The notes beneath the pieces were generated by a model. It saw only the letters and a list, made by a program, of their open reading frames with translations. It was not told the DNA's origin and made no database searches. Of a stretch of 53,737 bases of DNA, positions 43,447 to 51,854 are shown one piece after another. How positions within the stretch are numbered: the first letter of the stretch is position 1; each line of letters opens with the position of its first letter. The position numbers and the translations under genes are program-made. Source of the DNA: Vreelandella sedimenti (lineage in GTDB: Bacteria > Pseudomonadota > Gammaproteobacteria > Pseudomonadales > Halomonadaceae); contig NZ_JACCGK010000024.1 in NCBI RefSeq assembly GCF_013416325.1, forward strand, positions 5,272 to 59,008, in the 5' to 3' direction.

Positions 43447-44163
43447 TCACCTCTGTTTATTTTTATTAACTAACACTTTTTTATCAGCGCCATCGCGACG
43501 CAATTTATATCCGCCAATAAACATAACCATTAAGGCCGCCAGTGCCAGCCCCCACCACTGAAAGGCATAGCCCATATGCCGGCTGGGTGGCATCACATTG
43601 GCTTCCCACCATGGGATTAAAACCCCATCGCCTTCGCTGGCGTGCAACCAGCCTGGGTAGCTAAACACGCCTAGTGAAGCGTGCCAGGGCTCAAGGCTAA
43701 GCTGCTGCAGCCTTACCCCTTCTCTATTTTCTCCATATAGCGGCCCGCCGGACTGAACCTCCTGCCACTCGCCAATCACTTCGACCGTACCGCTGGGAGT
43801 GGTTGTCTGCGGCGTTTCACGACGCGGCCCAGTGGCTAAAAAGCCACGCTGTATCAGCCAAAGCTGCCCGAAACTATCGCGCAGCGGGGTTAGCACGGCC
43901 ACCCCCACTCTTCCGTCTACAATGCGATTATCCAAATAGAGCGTTTGCTCCGCCAAATACTGCCCACGCAACGTTACCTGGGCGCCTTGAGCTGGCTGCT
44001 CGGTAGGTTGCACTAAGGTAGGGGCTGCATCGCGAACGGCGATGGCTAACCGCTTGTCATCTGCCCGCCCCCACTGCCATAGTCCTAAACTAATACCCAA
44101 CGCCACCAGCAAACTCCAAAACAGACACCAACTATAAAAACGCCATTGCCGAGAGGGATTCAT
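43447..44163 (-). CDS. SURF1 family cytochrome oxidase assembly protein
   Basis: Inner-membrane factor for heme A insertion into subunit I. The protein, about 238 residues from MNPSRQW, has the two terminal transmembrane helices typical of SURF1 (about 8-26 and 207-224) and the family segments LRGQYLAEQTLYLDNR and the GFLATGPRRETP stretch. The start region is uncertain: tandem ATGs at 44166 and 44163 have no clear ribosome site. A longer reading to 44313 would lie wholly antisense to the DUF2909 gene. The start codon overlaps the ATG of that opposite-strand gene. Confidence 0.85.
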   Translation of the reverse strand: MNPSRQWRFYSWCLFWSLLVALGISLGLWQWGRADDKRLAIAVRDAAPTLVQPTEQPAQGAQVTLRGQYLAEQTLYLDNRIVDGRVGVAVLTPLRDSFGQLWLIQRGFLATGPRRETPQTTTPSGTVEVIGEWQEVQSGGPLYGENREGVRLQQLSLEPWHASLGVFSYPGWLHASEGDGVLIPWWEANVMPPSRHMGYAFQWWGLALAALMVMFIGGYKLRRDGADKKVLVNKNKQR

Positions 44164-44164
44164 C

Positions 44165-44356
44165 ATGTGGTTACAACTACTCATTGCCGCCGTGTTTATT
44201 GCGATGGTTATCAGCTTGGCCATGGGCGCCGTTTTCCTGATTCGAGATAACGTCTCTTCCCGCCGCCTATTACTCTCTCTCAAATGGAGAATTGGATTAG
44301 CCTGTCTGCTCATGGCCCTTATTATTTTCGGCTATTGGTCGGGCCAGTTAGGCTAA
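44165..44356 (+). CDS. Twin-transmembrane DUF2909 family protein, opposite strand inside the cox cluster
   Basis: A 63-residue protein with two membrane helices (about 5-26 and 43-60) around a basic loop (SSRRLLLSLKWR). It resembles the DUF2909 / twin-transmembrane small proteins found in Pseudomonas oxidase clusters. Its ATG overlaps the SURF1 start on the other strand, its ribosome site (GAGAGGG) lies inside SURF1 coding DNA, and its stop is 5 nt from the cox3 stop. Any promoter must lie within SURF1. It is the only plus-strand gene between 40.3 and 49.1 kb. Confidence 0.8.
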   Translation: MWLQLLIAAVFIAMVISLAMGAVFLIRDNVSSRRLLLSLKWRIGLACLLMALIIFGYWSGQLG

Positions 44357-44361
44357 TGTGG

Positions 44362-45222
44362 CTATAAGACGTAGACAAAAATAAACAGCCCAACCCACAC
44401 CACATCAACAAAGTGCCAGTACCAGCAAGAGGCTTCAAAACCAAAATGGTTTTCGTCGCCAAAGTGGCCCTTGATAATGCGTACCAGCATGGCGGCTAAA
44501 ATCAGCGTGCCGATAATCACGTGCACACCATGAAAGCCGGTTAAAATAAAGAATGTTGCCCCGAAAATTCCGGCTTCCAAGGTAATGCCATAATGAGCGT
44601 AGGCCTCGTAATATTCGACACCCTGGATCATGATAAAGCAGCAACCCAATAGCACAGTTCCCGTTAGCCAGTTGCGGCAAGTCTTCCGGTCACCCACTTT
44701 TAAAGCTTCGTGAGCAACGGTGAGCGTGATGCTGGAAGTTATCAAAATCAGCGTATTGACGAGAGGCAGTTGCCACGGGCTAAAGACTTGTTCAGGGCCC
44801 GCAATGGATGAATCCGGTGGATTCAACAACGGCCACGTGGCGACAAAGTCAGGCCATAGTAATGCGGAAACACCTTTTGCCCCCTCTCCTCCTAACCATG
44901 GAATAGCAAACATGCGTACGTAAAACAGCGCGCCAAAAAAGGCGGCAAAAAACATTACTTCCGAAAAAATAAACCAACCCATACCCCAACGAAACGAGCG
45001 ATCCATCTGATCATCATAAAGCCCTCCACGAGACTCACTAATGACATCACGGAACCAGAGCCCCATCACCGCAAGAATGCCCGCCACACCGATTAACACC
45101 AGTGGTAACCCGGTGTCGTAAACGAGTTTAATGCCCGTGCCGACCATCATGGCGCCTAGGGCAACCGAGCCGAGAACAGGCCATCGGCTACTCGCCGGAA
45201 CATAATAGCTACCACTGCTCAT
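44362..45222 (-). CDS. ctaE: Cytochrome c oxidase subunit III
   Basis: Third core subunit of the heme-copper oxidase, 286 residues with about seven transmembrane helices. Conserved parts are SYYVPASSRWP at the start, RWGMGWFIFSEVMFFAAFFGALFY (WFIFSEVMFF) and the C-terminal FTGFHGVHVIIGT equivalents (LTGFHGVHVII) and SCWYWHFVDVVWVGLF (WHFVDVVW). Its ATG overlaps the ctaG stop by 4 nt. Confidence 0.95.
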   Translation of the reverse strand: MSSGSYYVPASSRWPVLGSVALGAMMVGTGIKLVYDTGLPLVLIGVAGILAVMGLWFRDVISESRGGLYDDQMDRSFRWGMGWFIFSEVMFFAAFFGALFYVRMFAIPWLGGEGAKGVSALLWPDFVATWPLLNPPDSSIAGPEQVFSPWQLPLVNTLILITSSITLTVAHEALKVGDRKTCRNWLTGTVLLGCCFIMIQGVEYYEAYAHYGITLEAGIFGATFFILTGFHGVHVIIGTLILAAMLVRIIKGHFGDENHFGFEASCWYWHFVDVVWVGLFIFVYVL

Positions 45223-45866
45223 ATCGCTTCTCCCGCCGCTTTATTGTTCTTGGAACTGTTCTTGGAATCGTTCTGAGAGTCTTTATTGGAACTGCTATTA
45301 AGCGCGTTATTTAAAGTGATGCTTTGAATTTCGCGTTCTACCGGATACAAGGTATACACCAGTGTAATGGTATTAATGTCATCAGGAAGATCTCTCGCCA
45401 ACTGGAAAACGAGCGGGATCGTCAGTCGCTCATTGGCCTGCAACTGTTGCTCCTGAAAACAGAAGCAGCTGATTTTACGTAGATGAAGCGTGGCATTGGA
45501 GGGTGACACACTGGGTACTGCTCTTCCCCAACTCTCGCTATGACTATTATTGGTAAAAGTAAAATCGACTTCCGCCATTTGTCCGGGGTGCACACTCATT
45601 TGGCGCATTTCAACGCTCATTTGCCACGGCAGGCCCGGGCTACCACGCGTGATAAATTGCACATTTATATAGCGTGACTCATCGACTTCTTCGTGCACGA
45701 CGCTCTTCGCAGTGGCGTCCACCTTGCCGTTAATACCAGTAATGCTACAAAAAACGTCATAAAGCGGCACTAGTGCAAAGGCAAAGCCAAACATGCCTAT
45801 CAATGCGGCGATTGTTCTAATAACCGTGCGGCGCACACCTACCCTTGCCTGCTCTTGGCTATCCAT
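45219..45866 (-). CDS. ctaG: Cytochrome c oxidase assembly protein CtaG/Cox11
   Basis: Copper chaperone for the CuB site of subunit I. The 215-residue protein has a single N-terminal transmembrane helix (about 16-36) and the periplasmic Cox11 domain, with the YDVFCSITGINGK motif and the copper-binding KISCFCFQEQ motif (Cys pair about 130-132). The C-terminal 20 or so residues are an unusual Asn/Ser/Lys-rich tail (about 187-212), apparently disordered. It overlaps cox3 by 4 nt. Confidence 0.93.
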   Translation of the reverse strand: MDSQEQARVGVRRTVIRTIAALIGMFGFAFALVPLYDVFCSITGINGKVDATAKSVVHEEVDESRYINVQFITRGSPGLPWQMSVEMRQMSVHPGQMAEVDFTFTNNSHSESWGRAVPSVSPSNATLHLRKISCFCFQEQQLQANERLTIPLVFQLARDLPDDINTITLVYTLYPVEREIQSITLNNALNSSSNKDSQNDSKNSSKNNKAAGEAI

Positions 45867-45907
45867 AACACCTCTTAGGCCAGTGACCCATGTGCTTTAT
45901 GTCATTG

Positions 45908-47542
45908 CTAGTGGGACGTACGATGAAACACTGGCGGCGTTTCAAACGTATGTAGTGGTGCCGGACTAGGCACCGTCCATTCTAAATCCTCGGCCCCTTC
46001 CCAGGCTTTTGCTGGCGCTTTTTTGCCACCGCGCACACACAGTATGACGCCCAATACAAATAGCAGTTGAGATGCGCCAAAGAAGAAGGCACCGATGCTT
46101 GAGAGTAAATTAAAGTCTGCAAACTGAAGGGCGTAGTCAGGAATCCGCCGCGGCATTCCCGCCAAGCCTGCGAAGTGCATGGGGAAGAAGGTTAGATTGA
46201 CACCAATAATCGAGAACCAGAAGTGCCACTGGGCCAGCTTCTCATTGGGGTAATGCCCGGTCCATTTAGGCAGCCAGTAATAGACCCCTGCCATAATCGC
46301 AAAGATTGCCCCAGGGACTAGCACATAGTGAAAGTGAGCAACGACAAAGTAGGTGTCGTGATACTGAAAATCCGCCGGTGCGATCGCCAGCATAAGTCCT
46401 GAAAAACCACCAATGGTAAACAGCACCACGAAGGCTAAAGCAAACAGCATCGGCGATTCAAAACTAATCGAGCCGCGAAACAGTGTGGTTACCCAGTTAA
46501 ATACCTTCACGCCGGTTGGCACGGCGATCAGCATGGTGGAATACATAAAGAACAACTCTGCCACCAAAGGTAGACCCACTATAAACATATGGTGAGCCCA
46601 GACTAAAAATGACAGCAGTGCAATGGCCGCAGTGGCGTACACCATGGAAGCGTAACCAAACAAAGGCTTACGCGCGAAGGTGGGGATGATCGCGGAGACA
46701 ATACCAAAAGCGGGCAGAATCATGATGTATACTTCGGGATGCCCAAAGAACCAGAATAGATGCTGGAACAAAACCGGATCCCCACCGCCTGCCGCGTCAA
46801 AGAAGCTGGTGCCAAAGTTGATATCCATCAACATCATCGTGATGACACCCGCTAGCACCGGCATTACCGCAATTAATAGGAAAGCGGTAATCAGCCATGT
46901 CCATACGAATAGCGGCATATCCATTAAACGCATACCCGGCGCACGCATATTTAAAATGGTCGCGATGATGTTGATGGCACCGAGAATGGAACTAATACCG
47001 GCAATATGTAGCGCAAGAATAAAGAAAGTTGTCGAAGGTGGAGCAAAATTTGTCGACAGTGGTGCATAAAACGTCCAACCAAAATTAGGGCCGCCGCCGG
47101 GCATTAGTAGTGTTGAAAGTAGCAGTGTGAATGAAACAGGAAGAAGCCAAAAACTGAAGTTATTCAACCGGGGCAACGCCATATCTGGCGCGCCAATCTG
47201 CAACGGTATCATCCAGTTGGCTAACCCGGTGAAAGCAGGCATTACCGCAGCGAACACCATGATCAAGCCGTGCATGGTGGTCATCTGGTTGAAAAACTCA
47301 GGCTCGACCAACTGCAAGCCGGGTTGAAAAAGCTCGGCCCTGACCACGAGGGCGAATATCCCCCCGATGAAAAACATCGTCAGCGAAAAAATCAGATAAA
47401 GAGAGCCGATCTCTTTATGATTGGTGGTCAGTAGCCAGCGCAAGATGCCTTTCGGCGGCGCAGCATGACCATGGGACTGCCCATCGGCGACGGCCGTAGT
47501 GTTATGTTGCAGCGGTGGCTGAGGAGGTAGTTTGGGCGCCAT
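45908..47542 (-). CDS. ctaD: Cytochrome c oxidase subunit I
   Basis: Catalytic subunit with low-spin heme a and the heme a3-CuB centre, 544 residues and twelve transmembrane helices. Visible ligands are the His in TMHGLIMVF, the CuB/Tyr cross-link motif GHPEVYIMILP, WAHHMFIVG, and FVVAHFHYVLVPG. The K-pathway Tyr is in the HPEVY helix, as in A-type oxidases. GGAGAGACAC precedes the ATG. The N-terminal 25 residues are a Pro/His-rich cytoplasmic tail. It lies 45 nt after coxB. Confidence 0.97.
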   Translation of the reverse strand: MAPKLPPQPPLQHNTTAVADGQSHGHAAPPKGILRWLLTTNHKEIGSLYLIFSLTMFFIGGIFALVVRAELFQPGLQLVEPEFFNQMTTMHGLIMVFAAVMPAFTGLANWMIPLQIGAPDMALPRLNNFSFWLLPVSFTLLLSTLLMPGGGPNFGWTFYAPLSTNFAPPSTTFFILALHIAGISSILGAINIIATILNMRAPGMRLMDMPLFVWTWLITAFLLIAVMPVLAGVITMMLMDINFGTSFFDAAGGGDPVLFQHLFWFFGHPEVYIMILPAFGIVSAIIPTFARKPLFGYASMVYATAAIALLSFLVWAHHMFIVGLPLVAELFFMYSTMLIAVPTGVKVFNWVTTLFRGSISFESPMLFALAFVVLFTIGGFSGLMLAIAPADFQYHDTYFVVAHFHYVLVPGAIFAIMAGVYYWLPKWTGHYPNEKLAQWHFWFSIIGVNLTFFPMHFAGLAGMPRRIPDYALQFADFNLLSSIGAFFFGASQLLFVLGVILCVRGGKKAPAKAWEGAEDLEWTVPSPAPLHTFETPPVFHRTSH

Positions 47543-47587
47543 GTGTCTCTCCGAAATATTGTTGTCTGATTGAGTGGCAAACCAACA

Positions 47588-48700
47588 TCACTGGGCAATT
47601 AACTCAGCTACTGCAGAGGGCTGCACGACATCACCCGTATCATTACCCCAGGCGTTACGTGTATAGGTGACCACAGCCGCTATCTCAACAGGGTTTAAGG
47701 TGCTGCGGAAAGCAGGCATAGCGGCACCCGATACACCGTTGACCACCTTATCTAAATGCCAATCCACATCATTGATGAGCTGTTCGTTATTTGCCAACGC
47801 GGGAAAGGCGGGTGGAGAACCTTGGCCTTCGGCCTGATGACAAGAGGAGCAGATCGATTGATACACCGATTCGCCGCGCTCAACTAGCTCATCCATTGCC
47901 CATTCACGGTCAACCCCCATGGCTTCCTGCTCAGCAGCCTCTTTACGCTCAGCCAGCCAGCTATCAAACTCCTCCTCCTCCACAGCGCGCACCACCACAG
48001 GCATAAAGCCGTGGTCGATACCGCACAGCTCAGCGCACTGCCCGCGGTAAATACCCGGCTCGTTGATCTTCACCCAATTCTCATTGATAAAGCCGGGAAT
48101 CGTATCCTGCTTAACCGCTAAATCCGGCACCCACCAAGAGTGAATAACGTCATCTGAGGTCATTAGAAAGCGCACTTTACGATTTATCGGCAGCACCAGC
48201 GGCTCATCAACCTCTAATAGGTAGTGCTCTCCGCGAGTTTCTTCTCCGCTGATTTGCGTTCTCGGCGTACTCATATTGGAGGTGAATGCCACATCTTCAC
48301 CCAGGTATTCATAGCGCCAACGCCACTGCTGGCCGGTAATCATTACATCCAACTCGGCGTCGGATGAGTCATACATGTTTTTTAAAGTTGCGGTGGCGGG
48401 CACCGCCATACCTACCAGGATCAAGATAGGGATAGCTGTCCATAACACTTCCACACTAGTGTGCTCATGAAAGTGGGCGGCCTTTGCACCTTTGGAATGG
48501 CGATAGCGAAACAGGGAGTAGAACATTGCCCCAAACACCACCAATCCAATCACGACACATATCCAAAATATGGTCATGTGCAGGCCGTAAATATCGCTAC
48601 TCACATCGGTAACGCCGACAGGCATGTTCCAACCGTTCGTTTGAGCCTGCGATCCACTTGCAGCAAGGGATACAGCCATTAGCCACCACCGTGAACGCAT
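47588..48700 (-). CDS. ctaC: Cytochrome c oxidase subunit II with fused cytochrome c domain
   Basis: Carries the CuA centre that takes electrons from cytochrome c. The 370-residue precursor has a signal peptide (about 1-19), two transmembrane helices (about 42-62 and 88-108), and a cupredoxin CuA domain with GQCAELCGIDHGFM (about 217-230). After a linker, a C-terminal class I cytochrome c domain has heme motif CSSCH (about 286-290) and a later Met ligand candidate in GAAMPAFR. This is the caa3-type architecture, in which the heme c is part of the enzyme. GGAGG precedes the ATG. Confidence 0.95.
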   Translation of the reverse strand: MRSRWWLMAVSLAASGSQAQTNGWNMPVGVTDVSSDIYGLHMTIFWICVVIGLVVFGAMFYSLFRYRHSKGAKAAHFHEHTSVEVLWTAIPILILVGMAVPATATLKNMYDSSDAELDVMITGQQWRWRYEYLGEDVAFTSNMSTPRTQISGEETRGEHYLLEVDEPLVLPINRKVRFLMTSDDVIHSWWVPDLAVKQDTIPGFINENWVKINEPGIYRGQCAELCGIDHGFMPVVVRAVEEEEFDSWLAERKEAAEQEAMGVDREWAMDELVERGESVYQSICSSCHQAEGQGSPPAFPALANNEQLINDVDWHLDKVVNGVSGAAMPAFRSTLNPVEIAAVVTYTRNAWGNDTGDVVQPSAVAELIAQ

Positions 48701-48769
48701 AGAGACCTCCAGTTTTATTGTTGTTATTTCTTATCGTTAGATTAGGGTAGGATGAAATTAGATATTAGC

Positions 48770-48797
48770 AGTATAGAAAATATGTGAGATTCGTCAC
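48770..48797 (-). promoter_or_regulatory. Candidate promoter of the caa3 oxidase operon
   Basis: On the minus strand GTGACG (48792-48797) and TATACT (48770-48775) are separated by 16 nt, about 70 nt before the coxB ATG. The -35 is only a partial match. The -35 region lies within a small inverted repeat GTGA-N6-TCAC (48784-48797). Confidence 0.4.
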
Positions 48798-48827
48798 GCT
48801 TTGCTTATTTAACGCTATCAACGCTTT

Positions 48828-49001
48828 TCAGCGGGCCGCAAACATGGCCAAAAAAATAAGCATCAAAACGAACAGTAGCGTAATCACCATCCCCGTAACG
48901 AGGTAGGCTGCGGGCCTGCCACTACTAAAGTCCTCTTCCCGCTTTTGATTACTTTGAACGCCTAGTAGGGCTGCTAACACTGACTTGACTACAGACCACA
49001 T
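48828..49001 (-). CDS. DUF2970 family small membrane protein
   Basis: A 57-residue protein found by reading the minus strand between coxB and the small lipoprotein gene. It begins MWSVVKSVLAALLGVQS, then a charged part (SNQKREEDFSSGRPAAYL), and ends with one long transmembrane helix (about 34-54) before the final AAR. The start and the internal GVQS, RxxDF and GxP pattern fit DUF2970, a small family of unknown function often placed beside oxidase genes. A perfect GGAGG lies 5 nt before the ATG. It precedes coxB by about 127 nt on the same strand. Confidence 0.75.
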   Translation of the reverse strand: MWSVVKSVLAALLGVQSNQKREEDFSSGRPAAYLVTGMVITLLFVLMLIFLAMFAAR

Positions 49002-49168
49002 ACCACCTCCGGTTTTTTGGCTCTCGTATCAATCTAAGGCTGAAGGGTTAGCCACTATTATGATAGGCCTATATAAGCATTTACAGCCACGTAAATGACC
49101 GCCTATAGTTTCTCAATGTGAGATACTCAGCCAATTCTCAGGATCAGCGCCACCCAATGGAGTGCCTT

Positions 49169-49381
49169 ATGCTCAAGCGCCACCTCGCCTTACCCATCAC
49201 ACTGTTTTTGATTATTCCGCTGCTGCTGGCAGGCTGTACGACTTACACTTGGCCGGATGGGTCTCAGGAAACCGTCATCGGCGTAGTGCCTGAAGAAGAG
49301 AATCAACGCTATGAGGAAGAACGCGTTGATGGCGTGCGCTATCGCATTCCCGATGAAATCCCGGAAAAGCGCAGCGAGTAA
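49169..49381 (+). CDS. Small predicted lipoprotein
   Basis: A 70-residue precursor starting MLKRHLAL, with a hydrophobic signal and lipobox LLAGC (Cys about 22). The mature part of about 49 residues is highly acidic (EEENQRYEEERVDGVRY) and begins with TTYTWPDGSQETV, which resembles a short lipoprotein family without known function. GGAG lies about 7 nt before the ATG. An upstream reading from 49118 would add 17 residues without a ribosome site. It converges on hrpB, 27 nt between stops. Confidence 0.75.
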   Translation: MLKRHLALPITLFLIIPLLLAGCTTYTWPDGSQETVIGVVPEEENQRYEEERVDGVRYRIPDEIPEKRSE

Positions 49382-49408
49382 TTATCGAAGTCGAGGCAGC
49401 GAAAGCTG

Positions 49409-51847
49409 TCACGCCTTTCGCTTGGTATGCGCGGTGGCGAGTGCTGTCAGTGGGTCTTCAGGCCAGGGATGCTTTGGATAGCGGCCGCGCATCTCTTTGC
49501 GTACTTCTGGATAACCCTTCTGCCAAAAGCTAGCTAAGTCCTGGGTGACTTGCAACGGCCGACGCGCGGGAGAAAGTAGATGAATCATTACGGCAACGGC
49601 ACCATCGACAACGGTGGGCGTTACTCGCCAGCCAAAGGCCTCTTGCAGTTTCAACGCTAACACAGGCGGTCGTTGGGAAAGGCACGGCAGGTAGTCTAAG
49701 CCAACCTGCTTGCCGCTAGGAACCTCAAGCGCTAAAGGAGTTAACTGCGCAAATTCACTTTGTGCTTCCCAGGTCAGTGAATTGAGCAAATAGCGCTCTA
49801 GCGGCAATTTCTCAATTTGACTCAATCGTTTAATACCGATTAGATAAGGGGCTAGCCAGCTCTCTAATGAGGCTAATAGCGCTGGCTCTGTCCAATCGGG
49901 CCACTCGTCCCTCTGGTAATCGCGAAGTAGCGCCATTCGCCCACGCAACTGCTGTAAATTATCGCTAAATAACTGCTCGGGCCGCTGACGTAGTGCATTC
50001 AATAGCGCCTCTTTCACCGCTTCCTCGGGTAAGTGTGCTAAAGGTCGTTTGGCAACGACGAGGCTGCCGTGTGCTTGCACTTCTTCACCGATTAAACGGC
50101 CCTGTTCTTGCGACCACGCCACTCGTGGCTGCCATTGGCGAATGCCAGGATATAGCAAAAGCAGCGACTCAAGTGATAACGGTTCGCCTGAGATGATCCG
50201 CGCCTGTTCGCCAGCCGCACTATTTAATGCGACAGCAACAACGTAGGCTTGATGCGCCAACGTATCGTTTAACGGCAGCGTAGCGGTTTTTCCATTGGCA
50301 AGCCGAAACTTACCCGGCTCAATTGACTGGCCAAGGCGCTCAGGGTACGCCAGCGCTAAGAGTGGCCCAAGCGGAACTAGCACGGCGTCCTTAAGAGCCA
50401 CTCCTGCTCGTTTAGCCAGCCTAAGTGCTTCGCGCTGCCAACTGGGGAAGCGTTTAGGCTGACGCAGTCGCAGTGCTAACGCATCGTGCAGGGATCGCAC
50501 GTTGCTGTCGCGCTCTTCAAGGAGCGCCGCTACCCCACAGGCTAGAGACATAGCATGGAAGTCTGAAGCCCGCTCTAGCATCACGGCAATTCTCGGTTCA
50601 ACTGGCCACTTGGCACAGCGGCTACCTAGAGGGGTAAGCTTGTGCTCGTGATTTAACACGCCTAATTGCTCGAGCAGCGATTGGCCACTGCGCCAGGCAC
50701 CCTCCGGCGGCGATGTTACCCAACTTAGTGCTTGGGGTGATGCGACGCCCCAGCACGCCAATTCGAGCACTAGCGATGAGAGATCCGCTTGCTGAATTTC
50801 AGGCTCACCATAAGGCGCCAACGGCTGCTCCTGGGCCCAGAGCCGATAACAACTACCTTCCCGCTGACGTCCTGCACGCCCCCGACGCTGATCGGCACTG
50901 GCGCGATTGATCCGCCGAGTCGTTAAACGGGTTAGCCCGGTACGCGGCTGAAAAAGTGGCACCCGCTCCAGGCCACCGTCAATCACCACGTTCACACCAT
51001 CCACGGTAATGCTCGATTCGGTGATAGCGGAGGAGACGATAATTCGCTGTTTTGATGTATTCGCCGCCAAGGCTGCCTGCTGTTCAGCAATACTCATTCT
51101 GCCGTGCAGCGGCCGAATCGCTAGATGGGGCAGCGTTTTTTCCAGCGCCTGAACCAAGCGATTAATTTCGGCGACACCCGGCAAGATTACCAGTATGCCT
51201 TGAGTACCAGGCAGGCATAGCGCTTCCTCAACCACCCGAAGTGCATGGCGAAGGCTCTCCTCACCACTCAGGGAAGGACGATAAGCCGTCGCCACAGGAT
51301 ACTGGCGCCCATGGCACTCAATAACAGGTACCTGCTCGCCCAACACCCGCTTGAGCGCTTCGACATCCAATGTTGCCGACATCACCAGTAGGCGCAAATC
51401 ATCGCGAATACTGGTCTGCACATCCAGCGTAAGCGCCAATCCCACATCGGCTTCTAAACTGCGTTCATGGAACTCATCAAAAATGATCCCGGCAACGCCT
51501 TCTAACAGCGGGTCATCTTGTAACATGCGAGTGAGTACGCCTTGGGTCACTACTTCCAGGCGGGTTTGCGCGCTCACACAGCTATCTCCGCGCATCCGAT
51601 ACCCCACCGTTTGGCCAACGTCTTCACCCAATTCCTGGGCCATAAAGCTAGCCGCCAAACGCGCCGCTACACGACGAGGCTCAAGTAACAGTAGTTTTTG
51701 CCCTTTGACCCACTCTTCTTCAAGTAAACAGAGCGGCACGCGGGTGGTTTTACCCGCCCCGGGCTGGGCAATCAACATCAGCCGATTATGGGTAGCAAGG
51801 ATGCTTTTGAGCGGATCAAGATACTGCTCAATAGGCAAAGCGCTCAT
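49409..51847 (-). CDS. hrpB: ATP-dependent helicase HrpB (DEAH/RHA family)
   Basis: Predicted superfamily 2 RNA helicase of 812 residues; the cellular role of bacterial HrpB is not well known. Motifs are Walker A AQPGAGKTTRVP (about 29-40), LLLEPRRVAAR, DEFH in IIFDEFHERS (about 127-136; the family has DEAH/DEFH), VMSATLD, SSAITESSITVDGV and the motif VI region QRRGRAGRQREG. The C-terminal HrpB domain follows from about 480. The ATG at 51847 lies 7 nt after the TetR stop. Its ribosome site is weak. A GTG at 51883 inside the regulator gene is a less likely start. Confidence 0.93.
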   Translation of the reverse strand: MSALPIEQYLDPLKSILATHNRLMLIAQPGAGKTTRVPLCLLEEEWVKGQKLLLLEPRRVAARLAASFMAQELGEDVGQTVGYRMRGDSCVSAQTRLEVVTQGVLTRMLQDDPLLEGVAGIIFDEFHERSLEADVGLALTLDVQTSIRDDLRLLVMSATLDVEALKRVLGEQVPVIECHGRQYPVATAYRPSLSGEESLRHALRVVEEALCLPGTQGILVILPGVAEINRLVQALEKTLPHLAIRPLHGRMSIAEQQAALAANTSKQRIIVSSAITESSITVDGVNVVIDGGLERVPLFQPRTGLTRLTTRRINRASADQRRGRAGRQREGSCYRLWAQEQPLAPYGEPEIQQADLSSLVLELACWGVASPQALSWVTSPPEGAWRSGQSLLEQLGVLNHEHKLTPLGSRCAKWPVEPRIAVMLERASDFHAMSLACGVAALLEERDSNVRSLHDALALRLRQPKRFPSWQREALRLAKRAGVALKDAVLVPLGPLLALAYPERLGQSIEPGKFRLANGKTATLPLNDTLAHQAYVVAVALNSAAGEQARIISGEPLSLESLLLLYPGIRQWQPRVAWSQEQGRLIGEEVQAHGSLVVAKRPLAHLPEEAVKEALLNALRQRPEQLFSDNLQQLRGRMALLRDYQRDEWPDWTEPALLASLESWLAPYLIGIKRLSQIEKLPLERYLLNSLTWEAQSEFAQLTPLALEVPSGKQVGLDYLPCLSQRPPVLALKLQEAFGWRVTPTVVDGAVAVMIHLLSPARRPLQVTQDLASFWQKGYPEVRKEMRGRYPKHPWPEDPLTALATAHTKRKA

Positions 51848-51854
51848 GTGAAGG

